From assembly GCA_027306715.1 (NCBI GenBank), contig DAHUZG010000410.1, positions 1 through 13,139 on the forward strand: a DNA stretch of 13,139 nucleotides. Reading direction: 5' to 3'. Shown piece by piece: positions 1-6,561 of the stretch. This stretch comes from Acidimicrobiaceae bacterium (lineage in GTDB: Bacteria > Actinomycetota > Acidimicrobiia > Acidimicrobiales > Bog-793). Below the pieces are notes generated by a model, which did no database searches, was not told the DNA's origin, and was given only the letters and a program-made list of their open reading frames with translations. Position 1 is the stretch's first letter. The number at the start of each line of letters is the position of its first letter. A program made the translations under genes and the position numbers.

Positions 1-830
1 GGAGCTCCGGCCGGCGGCGCGGCCTCCGGCTGTGCTCCCGCTGGCGGCGCAGCGCCCGGCCGTGCGCCCGCGGGAGCCGGTGCCTGGGCCGCCGGCATGC
101 TCGAAGGAGCTGCCGGATCGAGGCGCGGGCGCCCGCCGGCGCCCGGGGGCGGGCTCTCGCGGCGAGGGGCATGGGGAAGGCTCGGGGCGAGACCGCCAGG
201 CGACGGGACCGGGCGAGTGCCCGGAGCGCCGACCGGTCGCGCCGGCGAGCGAGGCGGGGGTGGGGGTGGGGTGCTCGCCGTGGGGCGTGCCGGCGGGCGG
301 GCGGCGGCGATGCGACCGGGGTCGAACAGCTCGCTGGCGGGACGGCTCCGGACGAGATGCTGCTCACCACTCAAAGCCGCGGCGGGCGCTGGGGCGGCGA
401 CATCGAGGCCGCCGTCGCTCGGTGCGGTGGCGGGCGAGGGCACCGGTGCTGCGCCAGCGTGCTCGGCGGGAGCTTCAGAAAGAGCAGCAGCCCGGGGGCG
501 GCCGCTGGCCTCAAGGTCGCGGCCGCCTGACGACGCCGCGGAAGCGGCCTCAGGCTCGGGCGGCTGCACCGCCCGGACCAGGCCCTCGCGCTCAGCCTTG
601 CGGCGGACGCGATCGGCCTGCGCGTCCTCGATCGACGAGGAGTGGCTCCGCACCCCGATGCCGAGCGACTCGCACAGGTCGAGCGCTTCTTTGTTCGTCA
701 GGCCGAGCTCGCGTGCGAGCTCGTACAACCGGATCCTCTTCGCCAACTGCTCGCTCAGCCCCTTGCTCAGGTCCCGCGCCGACACCGTCGCCGGCGGCCA
801 CCGTTCCGACCGCCGGGTAGGGACACCCAT
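1..830 (-). CDS. infB: Translation initiation factor IF-2, N-terminal part (runs off left edge)
   Basis: IF-2 is the GTPase that brings initiator tRNA to the 30S ribosome. Only about 276 N-terminal residues are here; the GTPase core lies beyond base 1. Reading from ATG at 830, residues about 24-65 form the IF2_N helical module (RIRLYELARELGLTNKEALD), as in other IF-2 proteins. From about residue 85 to the edge it is an Ala/Pro/Arg/Gly-rich linker with PAGA-type repeats, the long disordered extension usual in actinobacteria. The frame has no stop down to base 1. The start is uncertain: GGGAGG abuts the ATG at 830 with no spacer, and an in-frame GTG at 785 just before SARDLSKGLSEQ has no Shine-Dalgarno sequence. 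It is the last visible gene of the rimP-nusA-ylxR-infB operon, 61 bp after ylxR. Recognition rests on the IF2_N motif plus synteny. Confidence 0.93.
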   Translation of the reverse strand, partial: MGVPTRRSERWPPATVSARDLSKGLSEQLAKRIRLYELARELGLTNKEALDLCESLGIGVRSHSSSIEDAQADRVRRKAEREGLVRAVQPPEPEAASAASSGGRDLEASGRPRAAALSEAPAEHAGAAPVPSPATAPSDGGLDVAAPAPAAALSGEQHLVRSRPASELFDPGRIAAARPPARPTASTPPPPPPRSPARPVGAPGTRPVPSPGGLAPSLPHAPRRESPPPGAGGRPRLDPAAPSSMPAAQAPAPAGARPGAAPPAGAQPEAAPPAGA

Positions 831-891
831 CCTCCCACACCAGTCAGGGCAGCGTTCCGCCGCCCGACCTGCTTCCTGCCTCGCCCCGGGC

Positions 892-1185
892 TCAGCCGGA
901 GCCGCTGCCCGCGAGCCTACGCTCGAGCTCGTCGAGCGCCTCTCCGGCGACAGGAGCACGAAGCGCCCGTGCCAGCGCTCCCCGTCGTCGCGCGCGTTCG
1001 ACGCAAGCCGGCGAACCGGCACAGAGCCAGGCGCCCCGGCCGGGTAGCCCCCGCCCCGAGGCGAGAGACCCGTCCTGCCCGAGCGACACCCGCACGAGCT
1101 CGTCCGGATGCCGCTTCGTGCGACAGCCTACGCAGGTGCGGAGCGGGCCCGGCGCGCCGGCGCCCTCACGCTCCCGGGTCGGCAG
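892..1185 (-). CDS. ylxR: YlxR (DUF448) family RNA-binding protein
   Basis: This is the small YlxR protein usually found between nusA and infB; it is thought to bind RNA or nucleoid and has been linked to RNase P in some bacteria. With the start used here it has 97 residues. It shows RTCVGCR at 16-22, ELVRV at 29-33, GRGAWLC at 49-55, Cys61 and a basic ARRRGALARALR helix at 65-76, the family's conserved positions in order. The start is odd. The frame is open far into nusA, but between the nusA 3' end and RTCVGC there is no ATG, GTG or TTG, only CTG codons at 1185 and 1194. I chose CTG 1185, which overlaps nusA by 20 bp and suggests translational coupling. The nearest in-frame GTG is about 130 bp upstream and would add a low-complexity extension antiphase to nusA. 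Family identity is sure; the start is not. Confidence 0.88.
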   Translation of the reverse strand: MPTREREGAGAPGPLRTCVGCRTKRHPDELVRVSLGQDGSLASGRGLPGRGAWLCAGSPACVERARRRGALARALRAPVAGEALDELERRLAGSGSG

Positions 1186-2494
1186 CGCCCACAGCTTTTT
1201 CGCCGGCGTGCTCGTCGCCCGCTGCCGCGCCGACCGCTGCCACCGCGCCGACCTCTCCGCCGGTGCCGGCCCCGGCCTCGGACACCACGCGGTCCTCGGC
1301 CGCGGCGCCGTCACCGACCTCGTCGCCGCCCCCCGCGGTGTCGCTCCCGGCGGTGTCGCTCCCGGCGGTGTCGCCGGTCTCGCCGTCGGCGGCGCCCTGC
1401 GCCCACTCCGCCATCGAGATCGCCGCGCCCCCGCCGGCCGGTTGGAAGACCATCTCACCGGTCTCGCTCTCGACCCACTCACCCTCGGCCCAGTCCTCGG
1501 CCGCCATCGCCGCCTCCTGGGCGAGCTGGGACTCACTCTTGATGTCGATCCTCCAGCCGGTGAGGCGAGCGGCGAGGCGAGCGTTCTGACCCTCCTTGCC
1601 GATCGCCAACGAGAGCTGGAAGTCGTGGACGACGACGGTGGCCGTGCCGGTCTCCTCGTCGAGACGCACCTCTTTGACCCGCGCCGGCTGGAGGGCTCGG
1701 GCGACGAACTCAGCCGGGTCGTCGGAGAAAGGCACGATGTCGACCTTCTCCCCGCGAAGCTCGTTGGTCACCATCCGCACGCGGGCGCCGCGGGCTCCGA
1801 CGCAGGCGCCGACGGGGTCGACGTTGGCGTCGTTCGACCACACGGCGATCTTCGTGCGGTGCCCCGGCTCGCGAGCGCACGCCTTGATCTCGACGACCCC
1901 GTTGGAGATCTCCGGCACCTCGAGCTCGAACAACCTCCGGATCAGCCCGGGGTGGCTGCGCGAGACGACGATCTGCGGTCCCTTCGTCGTCCGGCGGACC
2001 TCGACGATGTAGGCCTTGAGGCGCGCCCCGTGGTCGTAGCGCTCGTAGGGGACCTGCTCGGCCTGGGGGAGCAGCGCCTCTACCTTGCCGAGGTCGAGCA
2101 AGGTGTACCGGTTGTCGCTCTGCTGGATGAGCCCGGTGACGATGTCGCCCTCGCGTCCGGCGTACTCCTCGTACTTGAGGTCGCGCTCGGCCTCGCGGAT
2201 GCGCTGGAAGATGACCTGCTTGGCCGCCTGCGCGGCGATTCGCCCGAAGTCGCTCGGAGTGTCGTCCCACTCCCTCACGACGTTGCCGTCCTCGTCGAGC
2301 TCCTGGCCGTAGACGCGGATCTCGCCGGAGTCGGAATCGATCGTGACGAAGGCCTCCTCGGCCGCGCCGGGCATTCGCTTGTAGGCGGCGACGAGGGCGT
2401 TCGCCAGCGCCTCGAGCAGGGTGTCGACGGCGATCCCTTTGTCACGGGCGATCTGCTGGAGGGCCTCGAGGAAGTCGAAGTTCGTCGTTGTCAT
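1166..2494 (-). CDS. nusA: Transcription termination/antitermination factor NusA
   Basis: NusA binds RNA polymerase and nascent RNA and modulates pausing, intrinsic termination and antitermination. The 442-aa product has the N-terminal RNAP-binding domain (1 to about 112), an S1 domain (about 115-185, GDIVTGLIQQ to GPQIVVSRS), KH1 (about 200-265, with VGARGARVRMV) and KH2 (about 270-325, with LAIGKEGQNARLAARLTGW). The C-terminus (about 345-442) is an acidic, Ala/Gly-rich tail containing a short AGSDT repeat. It has no enterobacterial acidic repeats, as expected for an actinobacterial NusA. ATG 2494 overlaps the rimP stop as ATGA, so translation is probably coupled; a purine-rich AAGGAAGGGG lies about 13 bases upstream. 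Downstream, the 3' end overlaps the proposed ylxR start. Confidence 0.97.
   Translation of the reverse strand: MTTTNFDFLEALQQIARDKGIAVDTLLEALANALVAAYKRMPGAAEEAFVTIDSDSGEIRVYGQELDEDGNVVREWDDTPSDFGRIAAQAAKQVIFQRIREAERDLKYEEYAGREGDIVTGLIQQSDNRYTLLDLGKVEALLPQAEQVPYERYDHGARLKAYIVEVRRTTKGPQIVVSRSHPGLIRRLFELEVPEISNGVVEIKACAREPGHRTKIAVWSNDANVDPVGACVGARGARVRMVTNELRGEKVDIVPFSDDPAEFVARALQPARVKEVRLDEETGTATVVVHDFQLSLAIGKEGQNARLAARLTGWRIDIKSESQLAQEAAMAAEDWAEGEWVESETGEMVFQPAGGGAAISMAEWAQGAADGETGDTAGSDTAGSDTAGGGDEVGDGAAAEDRVVSEAGAGTGGEVGAVAAVGAAAGDEHAGEKAVGAADPGA
1335..1377 (-). repeat. 15-bp tandem repeat in the nusA C-terminal tail
   Basis: Two exact copies of the 15-mer GCGGTGTCGCTCCCG (plus-strand reading, 1335-1349 and 1350-1364) are followed by a partial third. 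Read on the minus strand in the nusA frame they encode an AGSDT pentapeptide repeat. The unit length is a multiple of three, so copy-number change would keep the frame. Confidence 0.9.
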
Positions 2495-3009
2495 AGCGTG
2501 TGTGCCCCTTCCTTGCGCCGATCGCCGGCGAGCGCAGCCCGCCAGTCGAACACCGTCTGCGCCTGCTCGATCTCGTCGTAGGAGAGGTGCCGGCTCCCAC
2601 CGTCCACGGCCAGCGTGATCCCCTCCTCGTCGGTCGAGAGCAGGTCGCCCTCGACCCGCCGTTCGCCGCCGGCATCCAGCCGGGCCGTGAGGGCCACGCG
2701 GCGGCCAGTCGCCCGGCGGAAGTGAGACGGGCGGCGCAGCCGCCGCTCGAGACCCGGGCTCGTCACCTCGAGGTCGTAGCGACCGGCGGGAGCGAGCGCC
2801 TCGTTCTCGTCGAGGACCTGCGAGACAAGGGCACTCGCGGCGGCGACGGCATCGAGGTCGAGCGGCCCGCTCTCGCCGTCGACGGTCACCCGCAGCACCG
2901 AGGCGCCGCGCCCGCCCGCGCCACCACGCAGGAGCTCGGCGTCACAGACCTCGACGGCGAGCTCGGCACAGCGCTCTTCGAGCACCGCCACCAGAGCCTC
3001 GAGATCCAC
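2491..3009 (-). CDS. rimP: Ribosome maturation factor RimP
   Basis: RimP assists 30S subunit maturation. The 172-aa product has the usual two-domain layout. The N-terminal alpha/beta domain (about 1-95) ends in the signature YDLEVTSPGLERRL at 78-91. The C-terminal SH3-like barrel (about 97-172) contains GDLLSTDEEGITL and ends in the characteristic VFDW. The start is GTG at 3009, preceded by GGAAGGAGGTG with good spacing, the strongest Shine-Dalgarno sequence in the operon. It is the first gene of rimP-nusA-ylxR-infB, and its stop overlaps the nusA ATG as ATGA. The 5' leader carries two perfect hairpins, listed separately, which suggest control at the RNA level. In Escherichia coli and Bacillus subtilis, expression of NusA is fed back through termination in the leader. 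Confidence 0.96.
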   Translation of the reverse strand: MDLEALVAVLEERCAELAVEVCDAELLRGGAGGRGASVLRVTVDGESGPLDLDAVAAASALVSQVLDENEALAPAGRYDLEVTSPGLERRLRRPSHFRRATGRRVALTARLDAGGERRVEGDLLSTDEEGITLAVDGGSRHLSYDEIEQAQTVFDWRAALAGDRRKEGAHTL

Positions 3010-3032
3010 GCCGCACCTCCTTCCCGCGCGCC

Positions 3033-3054
3033 GAGCCCGCCTCGCGGCGGGCTC
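3033..3054 (-). promoter_or_regulatory. rimP leader hairpin 2, 9-bp stem with GNRA-type loop
   Basis: GAGCCCGCC and GGCGGGCTC form a perfect 9-bp stem. On the transcribed (minus) strand the loop reads GCGA, a GNRA tetraloop. It ends about 10 bases before the rimP Shine-Dalgarno sequence and has no T-run after it, so it looks like an mRNA structure near the ribosome-binding site rather than a terminator. Confidence 0.6.
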
Positions 3055-3095
3055 TTCCTGCCGTCAGCCCACCGTCAGAGGGGCCGAAAATACGA

Positions 3096-3119
3096 GAACG
3101 TGGGCACGAGCCCACGTTC
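3096..3119 (-). promoter_or_regulatory. rimP leader hairpin 1, possible attenuator
   Basis: GAACGTGGGC and GCCCACGTTC form a perfect 10-bp stem with a 4-base loop. Reading the minus strand, it is followed by TCGTATTTTCGG, a short T-rich stretch. This fits a weak intrinsic terminator or pause hairpin in the leader of the rimP-nusA operon. The T-run is short and interrupted, so strong termination without a factor is unlikely; a NusA-stimulated site is possible. Confidence 0.55.
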
Positions 3120-3153
3120 CGCCCCGACCGCTCGATCGCTGAACCGCTCCTGG

Positions 3154-3159
3154 AGTATA
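3154..3159 (-). promoter_or_regulatory. Candidate -10 element of the rimP-nusA operon
   Basis: TATACT on the minus strand is one base from the TATAAT consensus and stands out in a very GC-rich region. It would start a transcript near 3147 with a leader of about 138 nt containing both hairpins. No good TTGACA-like -35 lies 16-18 bp upstream. Confidence 0.5.
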
Positions 3160-3284
3160 TCGCGCCACCCCGCCGCTCCTCCCGGACGAGACCGAGCTGC
3201 TCGCGCGCGCGGCTTGTCCCGCCAGCGCCATTGCGACCCTGAGGAGCGCCGCGCCGGGCGGCGCCCGGGGTCGAGGAGGCCGCC

Positions 3285-5108
3285 GTGATCGAGTCCGTAG
3301 CGGGGAGGGTCCCGGGACGCGACGCCGGTGCGGGTGGTGCCGGTGCGGGTGGTGCCGGCGCGGGTGGTGCCGGTGCGGCCGTGCGCCCGACCGCACCTCT
3401 CGCGGCGGTCATCCGCCGGGCCTGCGAGGAGGCGCTCGCGGCCGAGCCGGACGCGAGCCGCCGCCCCGTCGTCGTGCTTGGCGGCGGAGCCGTCGAGCTC
3501 CTGGCGACGCCGGCGGGCGCCACGCTGACCACGGGGACGGTGAGCCCCGGCCCACGCCCGCCGGACAGCGGTTGCTTTGCCGCCCTCTCCAGCGTCGGCG
3601 GGCAGATCACGGTCGTCGACCTGCTCGCGGCAGGGGTGACCGCGGTCGCTGCGCTGCCGGCATCGGCGGCAGGGGTCACCGGAAGCGTGCTCGCGGGAGT
3701 GCTCGAGCGGCGCTGGCCGCCTCCTGAGGAGCTGGTCCTCGTCGGCTGGGGAGCCGGCGCCCCGGACGCCCCCGGAGTCGTCGTCGTGGCGAGCCTGTCC
3801 GAGGCGCTGCATCGTCGCCGTCGCTACTGCGCCCGCGTCACCCTGGTCGGAGTCGGCCCGCTGGCCGAGCCCGACGACGTGGCGCTCGCGGCGCTCGCCG
3901 AGCTGGCACTGGCCAAGAAGGAGCGTACGACAGCGCTGCTGCTGTCGGGCTTCGACGACCGTGCCCGGCTCGTGCTCGCCGCGGCGACGGGGTGCAGGGG
4001 GGCGCCGGGCGGGGGCGTCACCGCACTCGTCCCCGCCGTCATCGACCGCGCCCCCGGCTCGTTGACGCCGGGCGACCCCTGCCACTCGGGGGCCGGGGGC
4101 ACCGCCAGCGAAGCCACCTCGCTCCTCTCGACCAGCTCCGACAGCACCCTCACCGGCACCGGCGCCGGCGCCGACGCACAAGGAGCCGGCGGCAGCCGCA
4201 GCGGACAGAGCACCGCCGCCTGCGGCGGGGGCACCGGCGGAGCAGCGGTGCCGGCACAATCAACGGCACCGCCGAGCTCGTCGCCGGACGTCGGCCTACG
4301 GCTTTCCGCGACTGCCCGCTGGGCTGCCACCGGGACGCGTCGCCTGCAGGCGGCCGGAAGCCACGCCGCCGACCCACGATCGGCCCCGGCCGCAGGTCGC
4401 CCGATCGAAATCGCCGTGCTCGGACCGGTCGTCGTCTGCGGCGCCGAAGGCGCCTTCGATCGCCGGCCGACCCTTACCGAGCTCGTCACCTACCTGGCGC
4501 TGCATCGTGGAGGGGCGACCACCGAGAGCTGGTCGACGGCGGTGTGGCCCGAGCGACGCGTCCCGGTGCAGACGGTCGCCAACCGTCTCTCCGAGGCGCG
4601 CCGAGCACTCGGGGCGGCGAGCGACGGTCTGCCGCGCCTGCGCCGGCGAGGCGATCGGCACCTCCTCGTCGATGTCAAGACGGACTGGGAGCGCTTCCAG
4701 TCCCTCGCCGTCGAGGACGCCACCGAAGACCGTCGCCGGGCGCTGTCGCTCGTGCGCGGGCGGCCGTTCGCCGATCTCCGGCGGGGGCACTGGACAGTCA
4801 TCGAAGGCCTCGAGTCAGAGGTCGTCGCCGCCGTCGCCGCCTGCGCCCGCCGGCTCGGCGAGGAGCTGCTCACCTCGGGCGACCCCGACGGAGCGAGCTG
4901 GGCGGCACACCAGGGGTTGCGCGCCGCTCCCTGGGACGAGCGGCTGCACCGGCTCCTCATGCGGTCGGCCGATGCTGCCGGTGACCGCGGCGGGGGCGAG
5001 GAGGCGCTCCGCCAGCTGGCGCTGCGCCTCGAGATCGAGGGGGACCCGCTGCGTGCCGTCCACCCGCTCACCGCCTCGCTCTACGAGCGGCTGACGGCGA
5101 GGTCCTGA
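3285..5108 (+). CDS. Large BTAD-type transcriptional regulator (winged helix plus bacterial transcriptional activator domain)
   Basis: The 607-aa product has a recognisable C-terminal third. A winged-helix segment (about 372-465) starts IEIAVLGPVVV and includes RPTLTELVTYLALH and TVANRLSEARRALG. A BTAD helical domain follows (about 475-605), with LSLVRGRPFADLR and DERLHRLLMRSADAAG. This is the SARP-like architecture of actinobacterial activators. Residues 1-370 are less clear: a GAGGA tandem repeat at 15-30, a possible alpha/beta region at about 35-240, then a Ser/Thr/Gly-rich linker (about 250-370). I see no membrane segment, AAA domain or LysM domain, although some relatives carry such domains. 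The start is GTG 3285 with GAGGAGG 6 bases upstream. It diverges from rimP over 275 bp and converges on the next gene with a 4-bp gap. Target genes are unknown. Confidence 0.88.
   Translation: MIESVAGRVPGRDAGAGGAGAGGAGAGGAGAAVRPTAPLAAVIRRACEEALAAEPDASRRPVVVLGGGAVELLATPAGATLTTGTVSPGPRPPDSGCFAALSSVGGQITVVDLLAAGVTAVAALPASAAGVTGSVLAGVLERRWPPPEELVLVGWGAGAPDAPGVVVVASLSEALHRRRRYCARVTLVGVGPLAEPDDVALAALAELALAKKERTTALLLSGFDDRARLVLAAATGCRGAPGGGVTALVPAVIDRAPGSLTPGDPCHSGAGGTASEATSLLSTSSDSTLTGTGAGADAQGAGGSRSGQSTAACGGGTGGAAVPAQSTAPPSSSPDVGLRLSATARWAATGTRRLQAAGSHAADPRSAPAAGRPIEIAVLGPVVVCGAEGAFDRRPTLTELVTYLALHRGGATTESWSTAVWPERRVPVQTVANRLSEARRALGAASDGLPRLRRRGDRHLLVDVKTDWERFQSLAVEDATEDRRRALSLVRGRPFADLRRGHWTVIEGLESEVVAAVAACARRLGEELLTSGDPDGASWAAHQGLRAAPWDERLHRLLMRSADAAGDRGGGEEALRQLALRLEIEGDPLRAVHPLTASLYERLTARS
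3327..3371 (+). repeat. 15-bp tandem repeat (three copies) near the start of the BTAD regulator
   Basis: GGTGCGGGTGGTGCC occurs at 3327-3341 and 3342-3356, and with one mismatch at 3357-3371, followed by a partial copy. It encodes a GAGGA pentapeptide repeat in frame. Its size and purity suggest slippage, so copy number may vary between strains. Confidence 0.9.
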
Positions 5109-5112
5109 TCGG

Positions 5113-6297
5113 TCAGCGGCGCGGGCTGCGAGGGCCGACGCCCGCAGCCCTGCGAGGGGATCTGCCCCGGGCGCCCCCGTCGATGACGTCGTCGACGATG
5201 AGCGGCTCGGCACGACGAAGCAGCGCCGCCAGGCTGAGCTCCTCGGCGGCGGGGTCGAGCGTCGCCGTCGCCAGCCGGGCGGCGAAGGGCTGGACGCATC
5301 CCTCAGCCGCGAGGCGCGACAGCTCATGGCGGACGCGCCGGGCGATCATCGCTGCCCGCCTCTCGTCGGTGCCGGGCAGCAGCACGACGACCTCGTCGCA
5401 GGGGAGGTGAGCGCTGACGTCGCTAGCCCGCGTCTTGGTGCGCAGCACGTGCGCCACTGCACGCACGAGCGGCTCGCCGGCGGCCGGCGCCAGCCGTCCC
5501 GGCGCCCCGGCAGCGGCGTCGAGGTCGATCACGACGAGGCTGACCGGCTCGCCGTAACGGCGCGCACGGGCGATCACGTGGTCGGCGACGACGTCGAGGC
5601 CGGGACGCAGCAGCAGCCCCGTGCCCTCGTCGACGCAACGCAGCACGCGCGGCGCGAGGCCGTCGCCGACCGCTGCCGCCAGCCCGGCGAGCATCTCGGC
5701 GTCGATGTCGCTCAGCCGGCGACTCTGCCTGTCCATCACGCACAACGCACCGACAGCTGCTCCCGACGGCGAGCGGACGGGGCAGCCGGCGAGGAACCGG
5801 ACCCCGTTCGGGCCCGACACGAGTGGGTGGGCATACAGCCCGAGGTCGGATGAGGCCTCTTCGACCGAGACGATGCCGCAGCTCTCGACGACCCGGGCGG
5901 CAAAGGAGAGCTCGCGGGTGATCTCGAGCGGGAAGCCAGGTGAAGGCGACAGACACCACTCCCGCGTCGCGTCGACGAATCCGACGAGTGCGAGCGGGAC
6001 ATCGAGCAGGCGCATCGCCATGCGCACGGTGCGGTCGATGCAGTCGAGGCTCACGAGGTCCATGACGTCGAGGCGGAACAGCTCCGCCAGCCGGACCGCC
6101 TCGTCGAGCGCCATCCGCGGGAAAGCGTGCTTGGCGGCGCCTCCCGTCCGCGCCCCCTCGACTACCGGGGCGAGGGTCAGGCCGCAAGACACCGCCGAAC
6201 GCCCAGACCGCTGCACGGAGGTCGTAACGACTCTCGTCCCGTCCGGATCCACACCATGCACGCAATCAGCATGCCGCTTGGACATCCCACTGTCCAT
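5113..6297 (-). CDS. GAF-domain protein with degenerate GGDEF domain (PCDEV)
   Basis: From ATG 6297 the product has 394 aa. Residues about 65-225 read as a GAF sensor (ALVGFVDATREWCLSP, then FLAGCPVRSPSGAAVGALCV). Residues about 228-375 read as a GGDEF fold: DEGTGLLLRPGLD in place of DxLTGLxNRRxLD, then SLVVIDLDAAAG, then PCDEVVVLLPGT at 299-310. The GGDEF signature is therefore PCDEV, with both glycines lost. Diguanylate cyclase activity is very unlikely; the protein is more plausibly a sensor or a nucleotide- or protein-binding pseudoenzyme. The start is unsettled: in-frame ATGs occur at 6345, 6297 and 6285, none with an ideal Shine-Dalgarno sequence. ATG 6345 lies between two DnaA-box-like sites and has poorer codon bias. 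The gene is divergent from the sigma-like gene and convergent with the BTAD regulator. Confidence 0.85.
   Translation of the reverse strand: MDSGMSKRHADCVHGVDPDGTRVVTTSVQRSGRSAVSCGLTLAPVVEGARTGGAAKHAFPRMALDEAVRLAELFRLDVMDLVSLDCIDRTVRMAMRLLDVPLALVGFVDATREWCLSPSPGFPLEITRELSFAARVVESCGIVSVEEASSDLGLYAHPLVSGPNGVRFLAGCPVRSPSGAAVGALCVMDRQSRRLSDIDAEMLAGLAAAVGDGLAPRVLRCVDEGTGLLLRPGLDVVADHVIARARRYGEPVSLVVIDLDAAAGAPGRLAPAAGEPLVRAVAHVLRTKTRASDVSAHLPCDEVVVLLPGTDERRAAMIARRVRHELSRLAAEGCVQPFAARLATATLDPAAEELSLAALLRRAEPLIVDDVIDGGARGRSPRRAAGVGPRSPRR
5123..5150. terminator. Hairpin at the convergent gene junction, possible bidirectional terminator
   Basis: GGGCTGC (5123-5129) pairs with GCAGCCC (5144-5150), and inside it GGGC (5132-5135) pairs with GCCC (5140-5143). 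This gives an 11-bp stem with a GA bulge and a 4-base loop. It lies 14 bases after the stop of the BTAD regulator and within the 3' end of the opposing GAF-GGDEF gene. With only 4 bp between the two stop codons, a terminator has to overlap coding sequence. No T-run follows on either strand, so this is tentative. Confidence 0.4.
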
Positions 6298-6333
6298 CCC
6301 CCGCAGTCGCCTTACGCGGCAGGCGTAAAAAGG

Positions 6334-6353
6334 TGTGGACAACATGTGGACAC
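6334..6353 (-). promoter_or_regulatory. Pair of DnaA-box-like 9-mers 11 bp apart
   Basis: TGTGGACAA (6334-6342) is the exact reverse complement of TTGTCCACA, the DnaA box favoured by Streptomyces and Mycobacterium. TGTGGACAC (6345-6353) differs from it at one base. The repeats begin 11 bp apart, about one helical turn, in the same orientation, just upstream of a promoter-like sequence for the sigma-like gene and over the possible start of the GAF gene. They may be DnaA sites or the direct-repeat operator of another regulator. Confidence 0.5.
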
Positions 6354-6356
6354 TTG

Positions 6357-6385
6357 TTGAGATCGCAGCGCAGCGGGAGTATCGT
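6357..6385 (+). promoter_or_regulatory. Candidate sigma-70 type promoter for the WhiG/FliA-like gene
   Basis: TTGAGA (6357-6362) and TATCGT (6380-6385) are separated by exactly 17 bp, a good vegetative-type arrangement. Transcription would start near 6392 and leave a leader of about 170 nt before ATG 6562. On the other strand GATACT (6383-6378) could serve as an overlapping -10 for the divergent GAF gene. Confidence 0.5.
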
Positions 6386-6416
6386 TAGTCACGTGAGCAA
6401 TAGGCATCGGCACAGT

Positions 6417-6478
6417 CATGCAGGCATGGCATGAAGGTGTCAGCAGCGGTTGCCATGACTGAGCAGTCATCGGTACCG
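6417..6478. promoter_or_regulatory. Cluster of short palindromes in the leader of the sigma-like gene
   Basis: CATGC-AG-GCATG (6417-6428, perfect 5-bp arms) is followed by another GCATG at 6429-6433. ATGACTG-AG-CAGTCAT (6455-6470) has perfect 7-bp arms, and CGGTACCG (6471-6478) directly follows. Two of the palindromes share a 2-base AG spacer. They lie downstream of the predicted transcription start, where a repressor or an RNA-level element could act. Confidence 0.5.
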
Positions 6479-6561
6479 GTCAATATGACACATCCGTGCC
6501 AGCAGGGGCTGGCGGCGACGACGCCTTTGGCGGGAGCGGTGACGGCGAGGGGGTTGTGGCG

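Noticed and set aside
32..1047. Several plus-strand open frames over infB and ylxR
   Set aside because: They are Arg/Pro/Ala-rich shadows of the IF-2 linker and YlxR. The minus-strand frame contains the IF2_N motif.
1118..2581. 487-codon open frame on the plus strand opposite nusA
   Set aside because: It is the antisense shadow of nusA, whose S1 and KH domains are clear. High GC makes long antisense frames common; the product has no recognisable motif.
3075..4259. 394-codon open frame on the minus strand opposite the BTAD regulator
   Set aside because: The plus strand has a good Shine-Dalgarno sequence, a continuous frame and clear C-terminal domains. The antisense product shows no family pattern and would cover the rimP promoter region.
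6334..6353. DnaA-box-like pair as a replication origin
   Set aside because: Only two boxes are present, with no AT-rich unwinding element and no dnaA, dnaN or rpmH neighbours. A regulatory role is the most that can be proposed.
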